This document shows positions 19,964 to 28,908 of a DNA stretch of 64,000 nt, one piece after another. The notes beneath the pieces were generated by a model. The model saw only the letters and a program-made list of their open reading frames with translations, did not search any database and was not told the origin of the DNA. Numbering within the stretch: position 1 is the first letter of the stretch; each line of letters starts with the position of its first letter. Where the stretch lies: positions 2,217,285-2,281,284 of the forward strand of contig NZ_LR732469.1 of assembly GCF_902506425.1 (NCBI RefSeq), in the 5' to 3' direction. A program made the translations under genes and the position numbers. Origin of the DNA: Novosphingobium sp. 9U (GTDB lineage: Bacteria; Pseudomonadota; Alphaproteobacteria; Sphingomonadales; Sphingomonadaceae).

Positions 19964-22638
19964 ACGCGATCCGCACCACCTGCGCCTACTGCGGCGTCGG
20001 CTGCGGGATCGAGGCCAGGGTCACCGGCCCCCGCTCCGTCGCGATCAAGGGCGACGCCGAGCACCCCGCCAACCACGGCCGCCTGTGCTCCAAGGGCACG
20101 CACCTGGGCGAGACCGTCGGCCTCGAAGGCCGCTTGCTCCACCCGATGATCGGCGAGGACCGCGCCAGCTGGGACGAGGCACTGGACCTCGTCGCTGGCC
20201 GTATGCGCGACTGCATCGCCGAGCATGGGCCCGATTCGGTCGCGTTCTACGTCTCGGGCCAGCTGCTCACCGAGGACTACTACGCCGCCAACAAGCTGAT
20301 GAAGGGCTTCGTCGGCTCGGCCAACATCGACACCAATTCGCGCCTGTGCATGGCGAGCGCCGTTGCCGCCCACAACCGCGCGTTCGGTGAGGACGTGGTG
20401 CCGTGCTCGTACGAGGACCTCGAGCAGGCGGACCTGATCCTGCTGGTCGGCTCCAACACCGCCTGGTGCCATCCGGTGATCTGGCAGCGGATCGAGAAGG
20501 CGCGCGAGGAGCGCGGCACCAAACTGGTGGTGATCGACCCGCGCCGCACTGAGACGGCCGAGCAGGCCGACTTGCATGTACCCGTTGCGCCCGATGGAGA
20601 TGTGGCGCTGTTCAATGCACTTCTGGCAGAGATGCACGAGCGCGGGCTGGTCGATGAGGCGTATCTGGCCGAGCAGGTGGAGGTGGACGCAGAGTTCTGG
20701 ACCACCCTGTCCCCCTCCCGCCTGCGGGAGGAGCTAGGGGAGGGCTTGTCCCCCGCGAACCTGACGCAAACCGGCAGCGAACAAGCCCTCCCCCGACCCC
20801 TCCCGCAAGCGGCAGGGGTCGGGGGAGGTGTGCCTGCGGGCACCTTCGACCACCTCGTGGAGCTGGTCGCGTCGGCCCCCCGCACCGTCACCCTGTTCAG
20901 CCAGGGTGCCAACCAGTCGGTCTGCGGCACCGACAAGGGCAACGCGATCATCAACCTCCACCTCGCCACCGGCCGCATCAACACGCCCGGCGCGGGGCCG
21001 TTCTCGATCACCGGCCAGCCCAACGCCATGGGCGGGCGCGAGGTGGGCGGGCTGGCCAATACGCTCGCCTGCCACCTCGGCTTCTCCGAGGACGAGCGCA
21101 GCGCCGTTGCGGCGTTCTGGGACGCACCCAACATCTGCTCGGGTCCGGGCCTCAAGGCCGTCGACCTGTTCCGCGCCGTGCACTCGGGCGAGATCAAGTT
21201 CCTTTGGGTCATGGCCACCAACCCCGCGGTGTCGATGCCCGACAGCGGCTTCGTGCGCGAGGCCTTGGCCCGCTGCCCCACGGTGGTGGTCTCCGACGTG
21301 ATCGCCGACACCGATACCGGCCGCTTCGCCCACGTCCGCCTGCCCGCGCTCGCCTGGGGCGAGAAGGATGGCACCGTCACCAATTCCGAGCGCCGGATCA
21401 GCCGCCAGCGAGCGCTGTTCCCGCCGCCGGGAGAGGCGCGCGCGGATTGGCGGATCGTTGCTGAAGTAGCGACGCGGCTGGGCTGGGGCGAGCACTTCGC
21501 GTGGGAGTCGCCCGCTGGCGTTTTCCGCGAATTCGCCGCCATGACGCGCCTCGGCGTCGCGCGCGGCAAGGCGCTCGACCTCACCGCACTCGCGGAGATC
21601 GACGACGCGGCCTACGAGGGGATGGCGCCGTTCCAGTGGGGCGGCGCCTATCCGCTCGCTCGCGGCTATCCCACCGCCAATGGCAAGGCGCGGCTGGTTG
21701 GCGTCACGGCGCCCGCGGTGCAGGCCGATAGCGCCTATCCCCTGCGGCTCAACACCGCGCGTTATCGCGACCAGTGGCACACGATGACGCGCACCGGCCT
21801 CTCGCCCACGCTTTCGCAGCATCGGCCCGAGGCGCTGCTCGAGGTGCACCCGCAGGATGCGCTGGCCCAAGGCTTGTCGGACGGCGGGCTCGCCCGCGTC
21901 GAGAGCCCGAGCGGCGCCGCCGTGTTCCGCGTCCGCGTCACCGCCGCCCAGCGGCTCGGCGAGATCTGCGTGCCCATGCACTGGACCGACGCGATGGCCA
22001 ACGGTGCGCGCGCCAACCGCCTTCCCGGGCAGGCGGCCGATCCGGTCTCTGGCCAGCCGGGCTTCAAGAACGCGCCCGCCCGCGTCGTGCCGGTCAAGCC
22101 CGAGTGGCGCGCGTTCGTCGCCAGCCGCGACGCCATCGCACCCGCTGGCCTGCTCTACTGGAGTCGCTCGCGCGTGGCCGGCGGCTGGCTGACCGAGCTT
22201 GCCGGGGCCGGCGCGGTGGATCTCGCCGAGCTGCTGCCAGCTGGCGAGCGCGTCGAAGTGGTCGACATCGCGCGGGGCATGCGCCGGATCGCGGTGCATG
22301 CCAGCGACGGCAGCCTCGCGGCGGCGCTCTATCTCACCCGCTCGGGAGAACTGCCGCGGCGTGACTGGATCGCCGCGCAGCTCGGGGGCACCGACGCCCA
22401 ACCGGCCGAGTGGCTGGCGGGCCGGCCGTCGACGCCGATGGTGGATCGCGGCGCGATCGTCTGCGTCTGCCATGGCATCGGCGAGAAGGACATCGTCACG
22501 GCCTTCACGGCAGGCGCAGCCACTGTCGCGGCGGTGGGCGTAGCGACCTGCGCCGGCACCAACTGCGGCAGCTGCCGTCCGGCGATCGCGCGGCTGCTCG
22601 ACGCCTGTAACACCCGCGAGAAGGAAGCCGCCGAATGA
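19960..22638 (+). CDS. nasA: Assimilatory nitrate reductase catalytic subunit
   Basis: An 892-residue molybdopterin enzyme reducing nitrate to nitrite. The N-terminus binds [4Fe-4S] (CAYCGVGCGIEARV and GRLCSKGTHLG); the molybdopterin core follows, with HLATGRINTPG and GQPNAMGGREVGG; the C-terminus (about 825-885) is a BFD-like [2Fe-2S] domain (CVCHGIGEKD, CAGTNCGSCRP). The GTG at 19960 overlaps the nirD stop; the longer open frame upstream is antisense-like read-through of nirB. Residues about 250-293 are encoded by a palindromic repeat inserted in frame (20711-20831). Confidence 0.95.
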   Translation: MNAIRTTCAYCGVGCGIEARVTGPRSVAIKGDAEHPANHGRLCSKGTHLGETVGLEGRLLHPMIGEDRASWDEALDLVAGRMRDCIAEHGPDSVAFYVSGQLLTEDYYAANKLMKGFVGSANIDTNSRLCMASAVAAHNRAFGEDVVPCSYEDLEQADLILLVGSNTAWCHPVIWQRIEKAREERGTKLVVIDPRRTETAEQADLHVPVAPDGDVALFNALLAEMHERGLVDEAYLAEQVEVDAEFWTTLSPSRLREELGEGLSPANLTQTGSEQALPRPLPQAAGVGGGVPAGTFDHLVELVASAPRTVTLFSQGANQSVCGTDKGNAIINLHLATGRINTPGAGPFSITGQPNAMGGREVGGLANTLACHLGFSEDERSAVAAFWDAPNICSGPGLKAVDLFRAVHSGEIKFLWVMATNPAVSMPDSGFVREALARCPTVVVSDVIADTDTGRFAHVRLPALAWGEKDGTVTNSERRISRQRALFPPPGEARADWRIVAEVATRLGWGEHFAWESPAGVFREFAAMTRLGVARGKALDLTALAEIDDAAYEGMAPFQWGGAYPLARGYPTANGKARLVGVTAPAVQADSAYPLRLNTARYRDQWHTMTRTGLSPTLSQHRPEALLEVHPQDALAQGLSDGGLARVESPSGAAVFRVRVTAAQRLGEICVPMHWTDAMANGARANRLPGQAADPVSGQPGFKNAPARVVPVKPEWRAFVASRDAIAPAGLLYWSRSRVAGGWLTELAGAGAVDLAELLPAGERVEVVDIARGMRRIAVHASDGSLAAALYLTRSGELPRRDWIAAQLGGTDAQPAEWLAGRPSTPMVDRGAIVCVCHGIGEKDIVTAFTAGAATVAAVGVATCAGTNCGSCRPAIARLLDACNTREKEAAE
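20711..20831. repeat. Palindromic repeat inside nasA
   Basis: A GC-rich palindrome within the coding sequence: left hairpin CCCTCCCGCCTGCGGGAGG, right hairpin CCTCCCCCGACCCCT pairing with AGGGGTCGGGGGAGG. It is read in frame as a Pro/Gly/Ser-rich stretch between VDAEFWTTL and TFDHLVELV, both of which look like normal NasA sequence. Confidence 0.85.
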
Positions 22639-23429
22639 CCCATGTGGATTTCCCGCTCGGCTCCGTCTGGCTGGTCGGCGCCGGCCCTGGCGATCCCGAG
22701 CTGCTGACGCGCAAGGCCGAGCGGCTGATCGGCGCCGCCACGGTGGTGTTCTACGATGCGCTGGTCGGGCCTGAGGTGCTGGACATGGCGCGGCGCTCGG
22801 CGCGGCTGGTGCATGTCGGGAAGCGCTCGGGCCGCCATTCAAAAGATCAGAAGACGATCGACGCGCTGATCGTCGAGGCGGCGCTGGCCGCTGGCCGAGT
22901 CGTGCGGCTGAAGGGCGGCGATCCCTCGATCTTCGGCCGCGCGACCGAGGAACTGGATGCCTGCCGCGCCGCGGGTGTGCCGGTTCGGATCTGCCCGGGC
23001 GTCACCGCCGCGAGCGCGGCAGCCGCGAGCCTGGGCGCTTCGCTGACCTTGCGCGGCCTCGCGCGTAAGCTGACCTTCGTGACCGCGCATGCCCGCGCCA
23101 GTGAGCCGCTCGACCTCAATTGGACGCGGCTGGCTGACCCGGAAGCGACGCTGGCGCTCTACATGGGCAAGGCCGCGGCTGGAGAGGTATCGGCACGGCT
23201 CATGGCCGAAGGGCTTGCGGGCGACACGCCGGTGGCTCTGGTCGAGTCGGCCAGCCTGCCGGAGGAGCGCTTGTTCCTCACCCGACTCGACCTGCTGGCA
23301 CTCAGCGCGAAAACGGCGCTAGGCGATGGTCCGGCGCTGCTGCTGATTGGCGAGGCGCTGCGCGCGGCGCAATCCCATCCTCTCCCCGCCGGGGAGAGGA
23401 CATGGGTTCTTGAGAGCGCAGCGAACTAG
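22635..23429 (+). CDS. cobA: Uroporphyrinogen-III C-methyltransferase
   Basis: A 264-residue SAM-dependent methyltransferase forming precorrin-2, the precursor of siroheme needed by NirB. Signatures are VGAGPGDPELLTRKAERL at the N-terminus and RLKGGDPSIFGR. It overlaps nasA by ATGA, so it is the last gene of nirB-nirD-nasA-cobA. The last 20 or so residues (from about SHPLPAGERTW) are encoded by a palindromic repeat that has replaced or extended the normal end. The dehydrogenase/chelatase step of siroheme synthesis is not in the window. Confidence 0.94.
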   Translation: MTHVDFPLGSVWLVGAGPGDPELLTRKAERLIGAATVVFYDALVGPEVLDMARRSARLVHVGKRSGRHSKDQKTIDALIVEAALAAGRVVRLKGGDPSIFGRATEELDACRAAGVPVRICPGVTAASAAAASLGASLTLRGLARKLTFVTAHARASEPLDLNWTRLADPEATLALYMGKAAAGEVSARLMAEGLAGDTPVALVESASLPEERLFLTRLDLLALSAKTALGDGPALLLIGEALRAAQSHPLPAGERTWVLESAAN

Positions 23430-23530
23430 CCGAAGTTGGAGAGGGTTGAGCGCCCACGCTGCCCTCTTCAAGCTGCGCTAGCTCATCTCGGACCAGGCTT
23501 CGCTATCCTCTCTCCAGCGGGGAGAGGAGC
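23374..23530. repeat. Palindromic repeat overlapping the cobA 3' end
   Basis: Two hairpin arms, CATCCTCTCCCCGCCGGGGAGAGGA at 23376-23400 (given here only as its halves CCTCTCCCC/GGGGAGAGG) and CCTCTCTCC/GGGGAGAGG at 23506-23528. The left arm is translated as the end of CobA; the rest lies between cobA and galU. Confidence 0.82.
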
Positions 23531-23535
23531 AAAAT

Positions 23536-24417
23536 TTACCCCAGCAACTTCGTCGCAATCTTGCGCACGTCCTCGCCCATATCCTCGCGGTCGAGCGCGA
23601 TCGCCAAAGTCGCCTCGACGAAGCCGAGCTTTGAGCCGCAGTCGAACCGCCGGCCCTGGAAGGTTACCGCGTGGAAGGGCTGAGTGTCGATTAGCTTGGC
23701 CATCGAATCGGTCAGCTGGATTTCCCCGCCTGCGCCCTTGTCCTGCGTGGCGAGCAGACCCATGACTTCGGGCTGGAGAATGTAGCGGCCCGAGACGATC
23801 AGGTTGGAAGGCGCCTCGTCCACCTTGGGCTTCTCGACCAGTCCCTTGACCTCGGTCAGGGCACCGCGGCTTTCGCCGGGCGCGATCACGCCGTAGCTGG
23901 AAACCTCTTCGCGCGGGACTTCCAGGACCGAAATCAGGTTGCCGCCCACTTCGTTGTAGGCCTCGATCATCTGCGCCATGCAGCCGGGCGAGCCGTACAT
24001 CAGCTCGTCGGGCAGGAAGATCGCAAAGGGATCGTCGCCCACCACGGCGCGCGCGCACCACACCGCATGGCCTAGGCCCAGCGGCACCTGCTGGCGCACG
24101 GTGGTGAGATTGCCCGGCTTCATCCGCGTCGATTCGAGCGGCTCCAGCGACTTGCCGCGCCCGGTCATCGTCGCTTCGAGTTCGTAGGCGGTGTCGAAGT
24201 GCTCGACAATGGCGGTCTTGCCGCGCCCGGTGACGAATACGAATTCCTCGATCCCGGCCTCACGCGCCTCATCCACCGCGTACTGGATCAGGGGACGGTC
24301 GACGATCGGCAGCAGCTCCTTCGGGATGGCCTTCGTTGCGGGAAGAAATCGCGTGCCGAGGCCAGCGACAGGGAAGACGGCTTTCTTGACTGGCTTGCGA
24401 AACTGGTTGTCGGACAT
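23536..24417 (-). CDS. galU: UTP-glucose-1-phosphate uridylyltransferase
   Basis: A 293-residue nucleotidyltransferase making UDP-glucose from glucose 1-phosphate and UTP. The nucleotide-binding motif is FPVAGLGTRFLPATKAIPKE, and the sugar-binding region contains VEKPKVDEAPSNL. Length matches the family. It is convergent with cobA and divergent from murA. With pgm it feeds polysaccharide synthesis. Its upstream region holds a promoter and a TGCASTGCA motif. Confidence 0.96.
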   Translation of the reverse strand: MSDNQFRKPVKKAVFPVAGLGTRFLPATKAIPKELLPIVDRPLIQYAVDEAREAGIEEFVFVTGRGKTAIVEHFDTAYELEATMTGRGKSLEPLESTRMKPGNLTTVRQQVPLGLGHAVWCARAVVGDDPFAIFLPDELMYGSPGCMAQMIEAYNEVGGNLISVLEVPREEVSSYGVIAPGESRGALTEVKGLVEKPKVDEAPSNLIVSGRYILQPEVMGLLATQDKGAGGEIQLTDSMAKLIDTQPFHAVTFQGRRFDCGSKLGFVEATLAIALDREDMGEDVRKIATKLLG

Positions 24418-24438
24418 CGGCGCTTCAATCCCCCATTA

Positions 24439-24480
24439 TGCTGCACTGCAACTTAGAGCGGCATCGTCTTAGCAACGCAA
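24439..24480 (-). promoter_or_regulatory. galU promoter with TGCAGTGCA motif
   Basis: On the minus strand TTGCGT (24480-24475), 17 bases, TCTAAG (24457-24452), then TTGCAGTGCAGCA over the predicted start site (24451-24439). The transferase promoter at 34801 has the same order of -35, -10 and motif. Confidence 0.5.
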
Positions 24481-24623
24481 TTGCTTGCAGACGATGGTTG
24501 CGATTGAGTGAACGTGCCGGGAGATCGTCCGTTTCGGAGCGGCCAACCGCACCGGAGAACGGCCCGGCTTCCCGCACCGCCGCGCTCGCTTGCTGCCCGT
24601 CGCAAACGCGCTAAAGGGCCGGG

Positions 24624-25907
24624 ATGGACAAGATCATCATCGAAGGCGGCAAGCGCCTCTCTGGCACCATTCCCGTTTCCGGCGCCAAGAACGCAGCGCT
24701 CACGCTACTGCCCTGCGCACTGCTCACCGACGAGCCGCTGACGCTGCGCAACCTGCCGCGTCTGGCCGACATCGACGGCTTCCAGCACCTGATGAACCAG
24801 TTCGGCATCTCGACCACGATCGCCGGCTCGCGGCCGGAGGACTTCGGGCGGGTGATGACCCTGGCGGCGACCCGCATCACCAGCTCGGTCGCGCCTTATG
24901 AGCTGGTGCGCAAGATGCGCGCCTCGATCCTGGTGCTCGGGCCGATGCTGGCCCGCATGGGCGAGGCGACCGTTTCGCTGCCCGGCGGCTGCGCCATCGG
25001 CAATCGCCCGATCGACTTGCATCTGAAAGCCCTCGAGGCTTTGGGCGCGACGATCGAGATGGCAGCCGGCTACGTGCGCGCGATTGCGCCGGACGGCGGC
25101 CTGCCGGGCGGGCGCTACTCATTCCCGGTGGTCTCGGTCGGTGCGACCGAGAACGCGCTGATGGCGGCGGCGACCGCGCGCGGCAAGTCGACGCTGCACA
25201 ACGCGGCTCGCGAGCCCGAGATCGTCGACTTGTGCAACCTGCTGGTCTCCATGGGCGCGCAGATCGAAAGCATCGGCTCCAGCGACATCACGATCCACGG
25301 CGTGCCCCGCCTTCACGGTGCCACCTACCGGGTCATGCCCGACCGCATCGAGGCGGGCAGTTACGCCTGCGCCGCCGCGATCACCGGTGGCGAGGTGACG
25401 CTGACGGGCACTCGCATCGAGGAGATGGATGCGACCATCCAGGCGCTGCGCAGCGCCGGCGTCCACGTCGAGCCACGCGGCGACGGCCTGCACATCGCCT
25501 CGGATGGCAAGCTGCGCGCGGTCACACTGGCGACGGCCCCGTACCCCGGCGTCGCCACCGACATGCAGGCCCAACTCATGGCCCTCTTGTGCCTGGCCGA
25601 GGGCTCCAGCGTGCTGACCGAGACGATCTTCGAGAACCGCTACATGCACGTGCCCGAGCTGAACCGCATGGGCGCGCGGATCGAGACATCGGGCCGCACC
25701 GCCATCGTTCACGGCGTGCCCAAGCTCCATGGCGCCGAGGTGATGGCTACGGACTTGCGCGCCTCGATGAGCCTGGTGATCGCCGGCCTCGCTGCCGAGG
25801 GCGAGACGCAGGTCCACCGCCTCTATCACCTCGATCGCGGTTACGAGCGGCTGGAGGAGAAGCTCTCCTTGCTTGGCGCCCAGGTCGAGCGCGTCGGCGG
25901 CGAGTAG
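24624..25907 (+). CDS. murA: UDP-N-acetylglucosamine 1-carboxyvinyltransferase
   Basis: A 427-residue MurA catalysing the first committed step of peptidoglycan synthesis, transfer of enolpyruvate from PEP to UDP-GlcNAc. The catalytic Cys (fosfomycin target) is in [15 protein letters not shown]; the N-terminus has [17 protein letters not shown]. Length is standard. It starts at an ATG after AAAGGGCCGGG and stands alone on the plus strand. Confidence 0.97.
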   Translation: MDKIIIEGGKRLSGTIPVSGAKNAALTLLPCALLTDEPLTLRNLPRLADIDGFQHLMNQFGISTTIAGSRPEDFGRVMTLAATRITSSVAPYELVRKMRASILVLGPMLARMGEATVSLPGGCAIGNRPIDLHLKALEALGATIEMAAGYVRAIAPDGGLPGGRYSFPVVSVGATENALMAAATARGKSTLHNAAREPEIVDLCNLLVSMGAQIESIGSSDITIHGVPRLHGATYRVMPDRIEAGSYACAAAITGGEVTLTGTRIEEMDATIQALRSAGVHVEPRGDGLHIASDGKLRAVTLATAPYPGVATDMQAQLMALLCLAEGSSVLTETIFENRYMHVPELNRMGARIETSGRTAIVHGVPKLHGAEVMATDLRASMSLVIAGLAAEGETQVHRLYHLDRGYERLEEKLSLLGAQVERVGGE

Positions 25908-25923
25908 AGTCTGTCCGCATTAA

Positions 25924-26280
<357 letters not shown>

Positions 26281-26307
26281 AGCCCTGAGAGGATCGCCAA
26301 CGAAATG

Positions 26308-26335
26308 GGCGGCGGGCACGTATCCGCCGCCTTTT
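26308..26335 (+). terminator. Intrinsic terminator after the 84-residue protein gene
   Basis: GGCGGCGG (26308-26315) pairs with CCGCCGCC (26324-26331), an 8-base loop, followed by TTTT. It begins 28 bases after the stop codon. Confidence 0.85.
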
Positions 26336-26464
26336 CGTATGTGCGTACCGTAGGCAAGATGGCTGGGTTCGTCACTCCGAGGGTGGCGCTGCAATCCAGC
26401 ATGCCCAAGTCACCTTTGATTACCGTGGACCTGCGGTCCTCGCCTTGACGATGGTGTAGCGGCT

Positions 26465-26881
26465 TCAGCCTAGCGTTCGTCCCATCGAGATGCGTGGTTC
26501 CTCGTCGAAGCCGAGCTTGCGGTAAAACGCAGCCACGGTCGCGTTGCCCGCGCGCACTTGCAGGTTCACCTTCACGCAGCCGAGGTCCGCCAGGCGACGG
26601 CATGCCTCTTCCACCAGGGCGTGGCCGATGCCGCTGCGCCGGAGCAATGGGTCACTCGCAACGGCATAGAGCCATCCACGGTGTCCATCATACCCCGCCA
26701 TCACGGTGCCGATCACCGCGCCTGACGCGTCTTCGGCAACCAGCAACAGGCCATCACCCAGCGCCAGTTTGGCCGGGATCGCCGCCGCCGCACGATTGCG
26801 CGGCGGATCGCCCGGAAAGCACGCCCGCCAAAGCGCATCCACACCGGCGAAGTGCCGATCCTCGTAGCTGACCACTCTCAT
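26465..26881 (-). CDS. GNAT acetyltransferase, YpeA-like
   Basis: A 138-residue single-domain GNAT protein. The acetyl-CoA pyrophosphate loop is seen in LLRRSGIGHALVEEACRRL; the preceding strand has GTVMAGYDGHRGWLYAVA, which resembles YpeA-type acetyltransferases, and the end has AFYRKLGFDEEPRISMGR. Substrate is unknown. Its ATG overlaps the stop of the RHH-protein gene by ATGA, so the two are coupled. Confidence 0.85.
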   Translation of the reverse strand: MRVVSYEDRHFAGVDALWRACFPGDPPRNRAAAAIPAKLALGDGLLLVAEDASGAVIGTVMAGYDGHRGWLYAVASDPLLRRSGIGHALVEEACRRLADLGCVKVNLQVRAGNATVAAFYRKLGFDEEPRISMGRTLG

Positions 26882-27102
26882 GCCGACACCAACCACACCC
26901 GAATCGCGCCTGCGAGGCCAGGAGGCGTGTCGGCCTCGATCCGCGCCGCATCGATCCGGGCGACGAGGGCGTTGATCGGAATGCCCTCGGCGCTCGCCCG
27001 CGCGCGCAGCATGTCCCAGAACACCGGCTCCAGGCTGATCGAGGTCTTGTGTCCGGCGATCTCGACCGAGCGCTTGACGGGCGGATGGAAGGGCACGGCC
27101 AT
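26878..27102 (-). CDS. Ribbon-helix-helix domain protein
   Basis: A 74-residue protein starting MAVPFHPPVKRSVEIAGHK, then a beta strand and helix pair (TSISLEPVFWDMLRARASAEG, shown across two short motifs TSISLEPVFW and MLRARASAEG) typical of alphaproteobacterial RHH_4 proteins. It may be a small transcriptional repressor. It is coupled to the GNAT gene. It has no toxin-like partner other than that GNAT protein, which by length (138) is not obviously a TacT-type toxin. Confidence 0.78.
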   Translation of the reverse strand: MAVPFHPPVKRSVEIAGHKTSISLEPVFWDMLRARASAEGIPINALVARIDAARIEADTPPGLAGAIRVWLVSA

Positions 27103-27203
27103 ACAGCCACGGTAGCGCGCCGGGCGGTGCGGGCAAGTCTCTGGCGGCGCACCCACGCTTCCGGCATGCTGGCCGTAATAATCGGTGCACAGGGGGCTTG
27201 CCC

Positions 27204-27677
27204 ATGCGGTTCGGATTGTTGTTCGCCAGCACGGCGCTGGTCTTCGGCGGGGTGCCGGCTGCGGCTCAGACCTCTCCCAAGGCTGGCTTGCCGCCCGAGA
27301 TCGGCAAGGCCTATGGTCAGCTCGGCAAGGCGATCACCACGCACGATGCCGCGGGGGTGAAGGAAGTCTGGGCCGAGGACTTCGTGGTCAACGCGCCCAG
27401 CAACACGATCCTCCATCGTGACGAAGTCATCGCGGCGATGGGCAGCGACCTGCTCGACTACAAGGATTTCAAGAAGACCATCGGCGCCGTCAGCGTCCAG
27501 CCAGATCTGGTGATCGTGATGGGGCATGACACCATGGTGCCGCTCAAGGGGCCTGGCGCAGGCAAGCAGGTGTTCCGGCCGTTCACCGATGTCTGGGCCA
27601 AGCGCGGCGAGCGCTGGTGGCTGGTGGCGCGGCAGGCGACGATCGCGGCGGAGGGCCCGATCGTAGTCCAACGCTGA
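27204..27677 (+). CDS. Exported SnoaL/DUF4440-like protein
   Basis: A 157-residue protein with a signal peptide (MRFGLLFASTALVFGG, cleavage near AAAQ at about 22). The mature part has the NTF2-like cone fold pattern: IGKAYGQLGKAITTHDAAGV, EDFVVNAPSNTILHRDEV and a final GERWWLVARQATI strand. Such domains occur in ketosteroid-isomerase-like and lumazine-binding-like proteins; the ligand is unknown. The ATG at 27204 has AGGGGG seven bases upstream; a TTG at 27198 is the alternative. Confidence 0.8.
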   Translation: MRFGLLFASTALVFGGVPAAAQTSPKAGLPPEIGKAYGQLGKAITTHDAAGVKEVWAEDFVVNAPSNTILHRDEVIAAMGSDLLDYKDFKKTIGAVSVQPDLVIVMGHDTMVPLKGPGAGKQVFRPFTDVWAKRGERWWLVARQATIAAEGPIVVQR

Positions 27678-27728
27678 GCTGCCCAGGGCACGTCCCTACG
27701 CCTGTAAGCGACGTTCATGTTCGACTGA

Positions 27729-27842
27729 GTCCCCTCCCCGGCGGGGAGGGGTCGGGGGTGGGGGAGCGATGCCGCAAGGCAGCGCGTCCACGCTGGCGTG
27801 AGTACACCTACTCGCGACCTCCTCCCTCAAGGGAGGAGGAGC
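27729..27842. repeat. Palindromic repeat downstream of the NTF2-like gene
   Basis: Left hairpin CCCCTCCCC-GGC-GGGGAGGGG (27731-27751), right hairpin CCTCCTCCC-TCAA-GGGAGGAGG (27819-27839). It belongs to the same general class as the elements inside leuS and nasA. Confidence 0.8.
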
Positions 27843-28048
27843 AGATCGTGCAATCGAAATCGATCATGCCTAGGGATTGAGGGCGTAGAGCAGGCGGCGG
27901 CAGAGCCGCCGCCATGACGTCGGACGGGTTCGGCGGACTTGCGGGTCCGCCGCCCCGCCGGCCGATGCCGATGGCTGCCGCCGTTGGCGGCACCGGCGGC
28001 TAAGTTGCCGTTCGCTTTGCGAACGCCTGCCTTAGCCGCCTGCCATCG
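27843..28048. other. Gene-free stretch between convergent genes
   Basis: Together with the preceding repeat this makes a 371-base gap (27678-28048). It contains GC-rich inverted words such as GGCGGCGGC/GCCGCCGCC near 27890-27912 without a T-run, and GGCGGCTAAG/CTTAGCCGCC at about 27997-28040. I see no gene. Confidence 0.6.
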
Positions 28049-28771
28049 TCAGTACATATGCTGTCCGCCATTGATGCTCAGCGTCGACCCGGTCACGAAG
28101 CCCGCATTCTCGCTCGCCAGGAACCCGACCGCGCGGGCGATCTCGTAGGCGTTGCCGAGGCGGCCGACCGGGATCTTGGCGACGATCTTCTCCAGCACCG
28201 GCTCCGGCACCGCGGCGACCATATCAGTGTCGATATAGCCCGGCGCGATCGCGTTCACGAGCACGCCGAACTTGGCGCCTTCCTGTGCCAGCGCCTTGGT
28301 GAAGCCGTGGATGCCCGACTTCGCCGCGGCGTAGTTCACTTGGCCGTACTGGCCGGCCTGGCCGTTGATCGAGCCGATGTTGATGATCCGGCCCCAGCCG
28401 CGGTCGCGCATGCCGCCGAACGTGGCCTTGGCCATGTTGAAGCAACCGCCGAGGTTGATCCGCATGACCTCGTTCCAGTCCTCGAAGGTCATGCGGTGCA
28501 GCGTGCCGTCGCGGGTGATGCCTGCATTGTTGACGACGATGTCGATCGGCCCGACGTCCGCCTCGACCTGCTTCACGCCGGCAAGGCAGGCCTCATGGTC
28601 GCCCACGTCCCACTTGTAGGCCCGGATGCCGGACTCCTCGGTGAAGGCCTTGGCCTTCTCCTCATTGCCCGCATAGTTCGCGACGACGGTGTGGCCGCGG
28701 TCCTTGAGTGCGAGTGAAATGGCCGCACCGATGCCTCGGGTGCCGCCAGTAACGATTGCTACGCGTGCCAT
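28049..28771 (-). CDS. phaB: Acetoacetyl-CoA reductase
   Basis: A 240-residue short-chain dehydrogenase reducing acetoacetyl-CoA to (R)-3-hydroxybutyryl-CoA for polyhydroxyalkanoate synthesis. The cofactor motif is VTGGTRGIGAAI, the catalytic Ser is in INIGSINGQAGQYGQ and the catalytic Tyr/Lys in YAAAKSG. The GQAGQ(Y/F)GQ segment and C-terminal GGQHMY are PhaB hallmarks that separate it from FabG. The ATG at 28771 begins the conserved domain. No phaA or phaC is nearby. Confidence 0.92.
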   Translation of the reverse strand: MARVAIVTGGTRGIGAAISLALKDRGHTVVANYAGNEEKAKAFTEESGIRAYKWDVGDHEACLAGVKQVEADVGPIDIVVNNAGITRDGTLHRMTFEDWNEVMRINLGGCFNMAKATFGGMRDRGWGRIINIGSINGQAGQYGQVNYAAAKSGIHGFTKALAQEGAKFGVLVNAIAPGYIDTDMVAAVPEPVLEKIVAKIPVGRLGNAYEIARAVGFLASENAGFVTGSTLSINGGQHMY

Positions 28772-28908
28772 TAAGCTGCTGTCCTCGCCAAGCGTCCTCA
28801 CTCCAACACCTTGCTACGGATAAGAGCGGGACAGCACAAGTTGCTCAAGGTGCAGAGTCCGCATGTACCGGGTTCGAAAATTGCACCCAGTGGTGCACTG
28901 CGCACGGC

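Noticed and set aside
26465..27102. Toxin-antitoxin pair (RHH plus GNAT)
   Set aside because: The order and overlap fit, but the GNAT protein resembles YpeA-type acetyltransferases more than TacT toxins; kept as separate genes.
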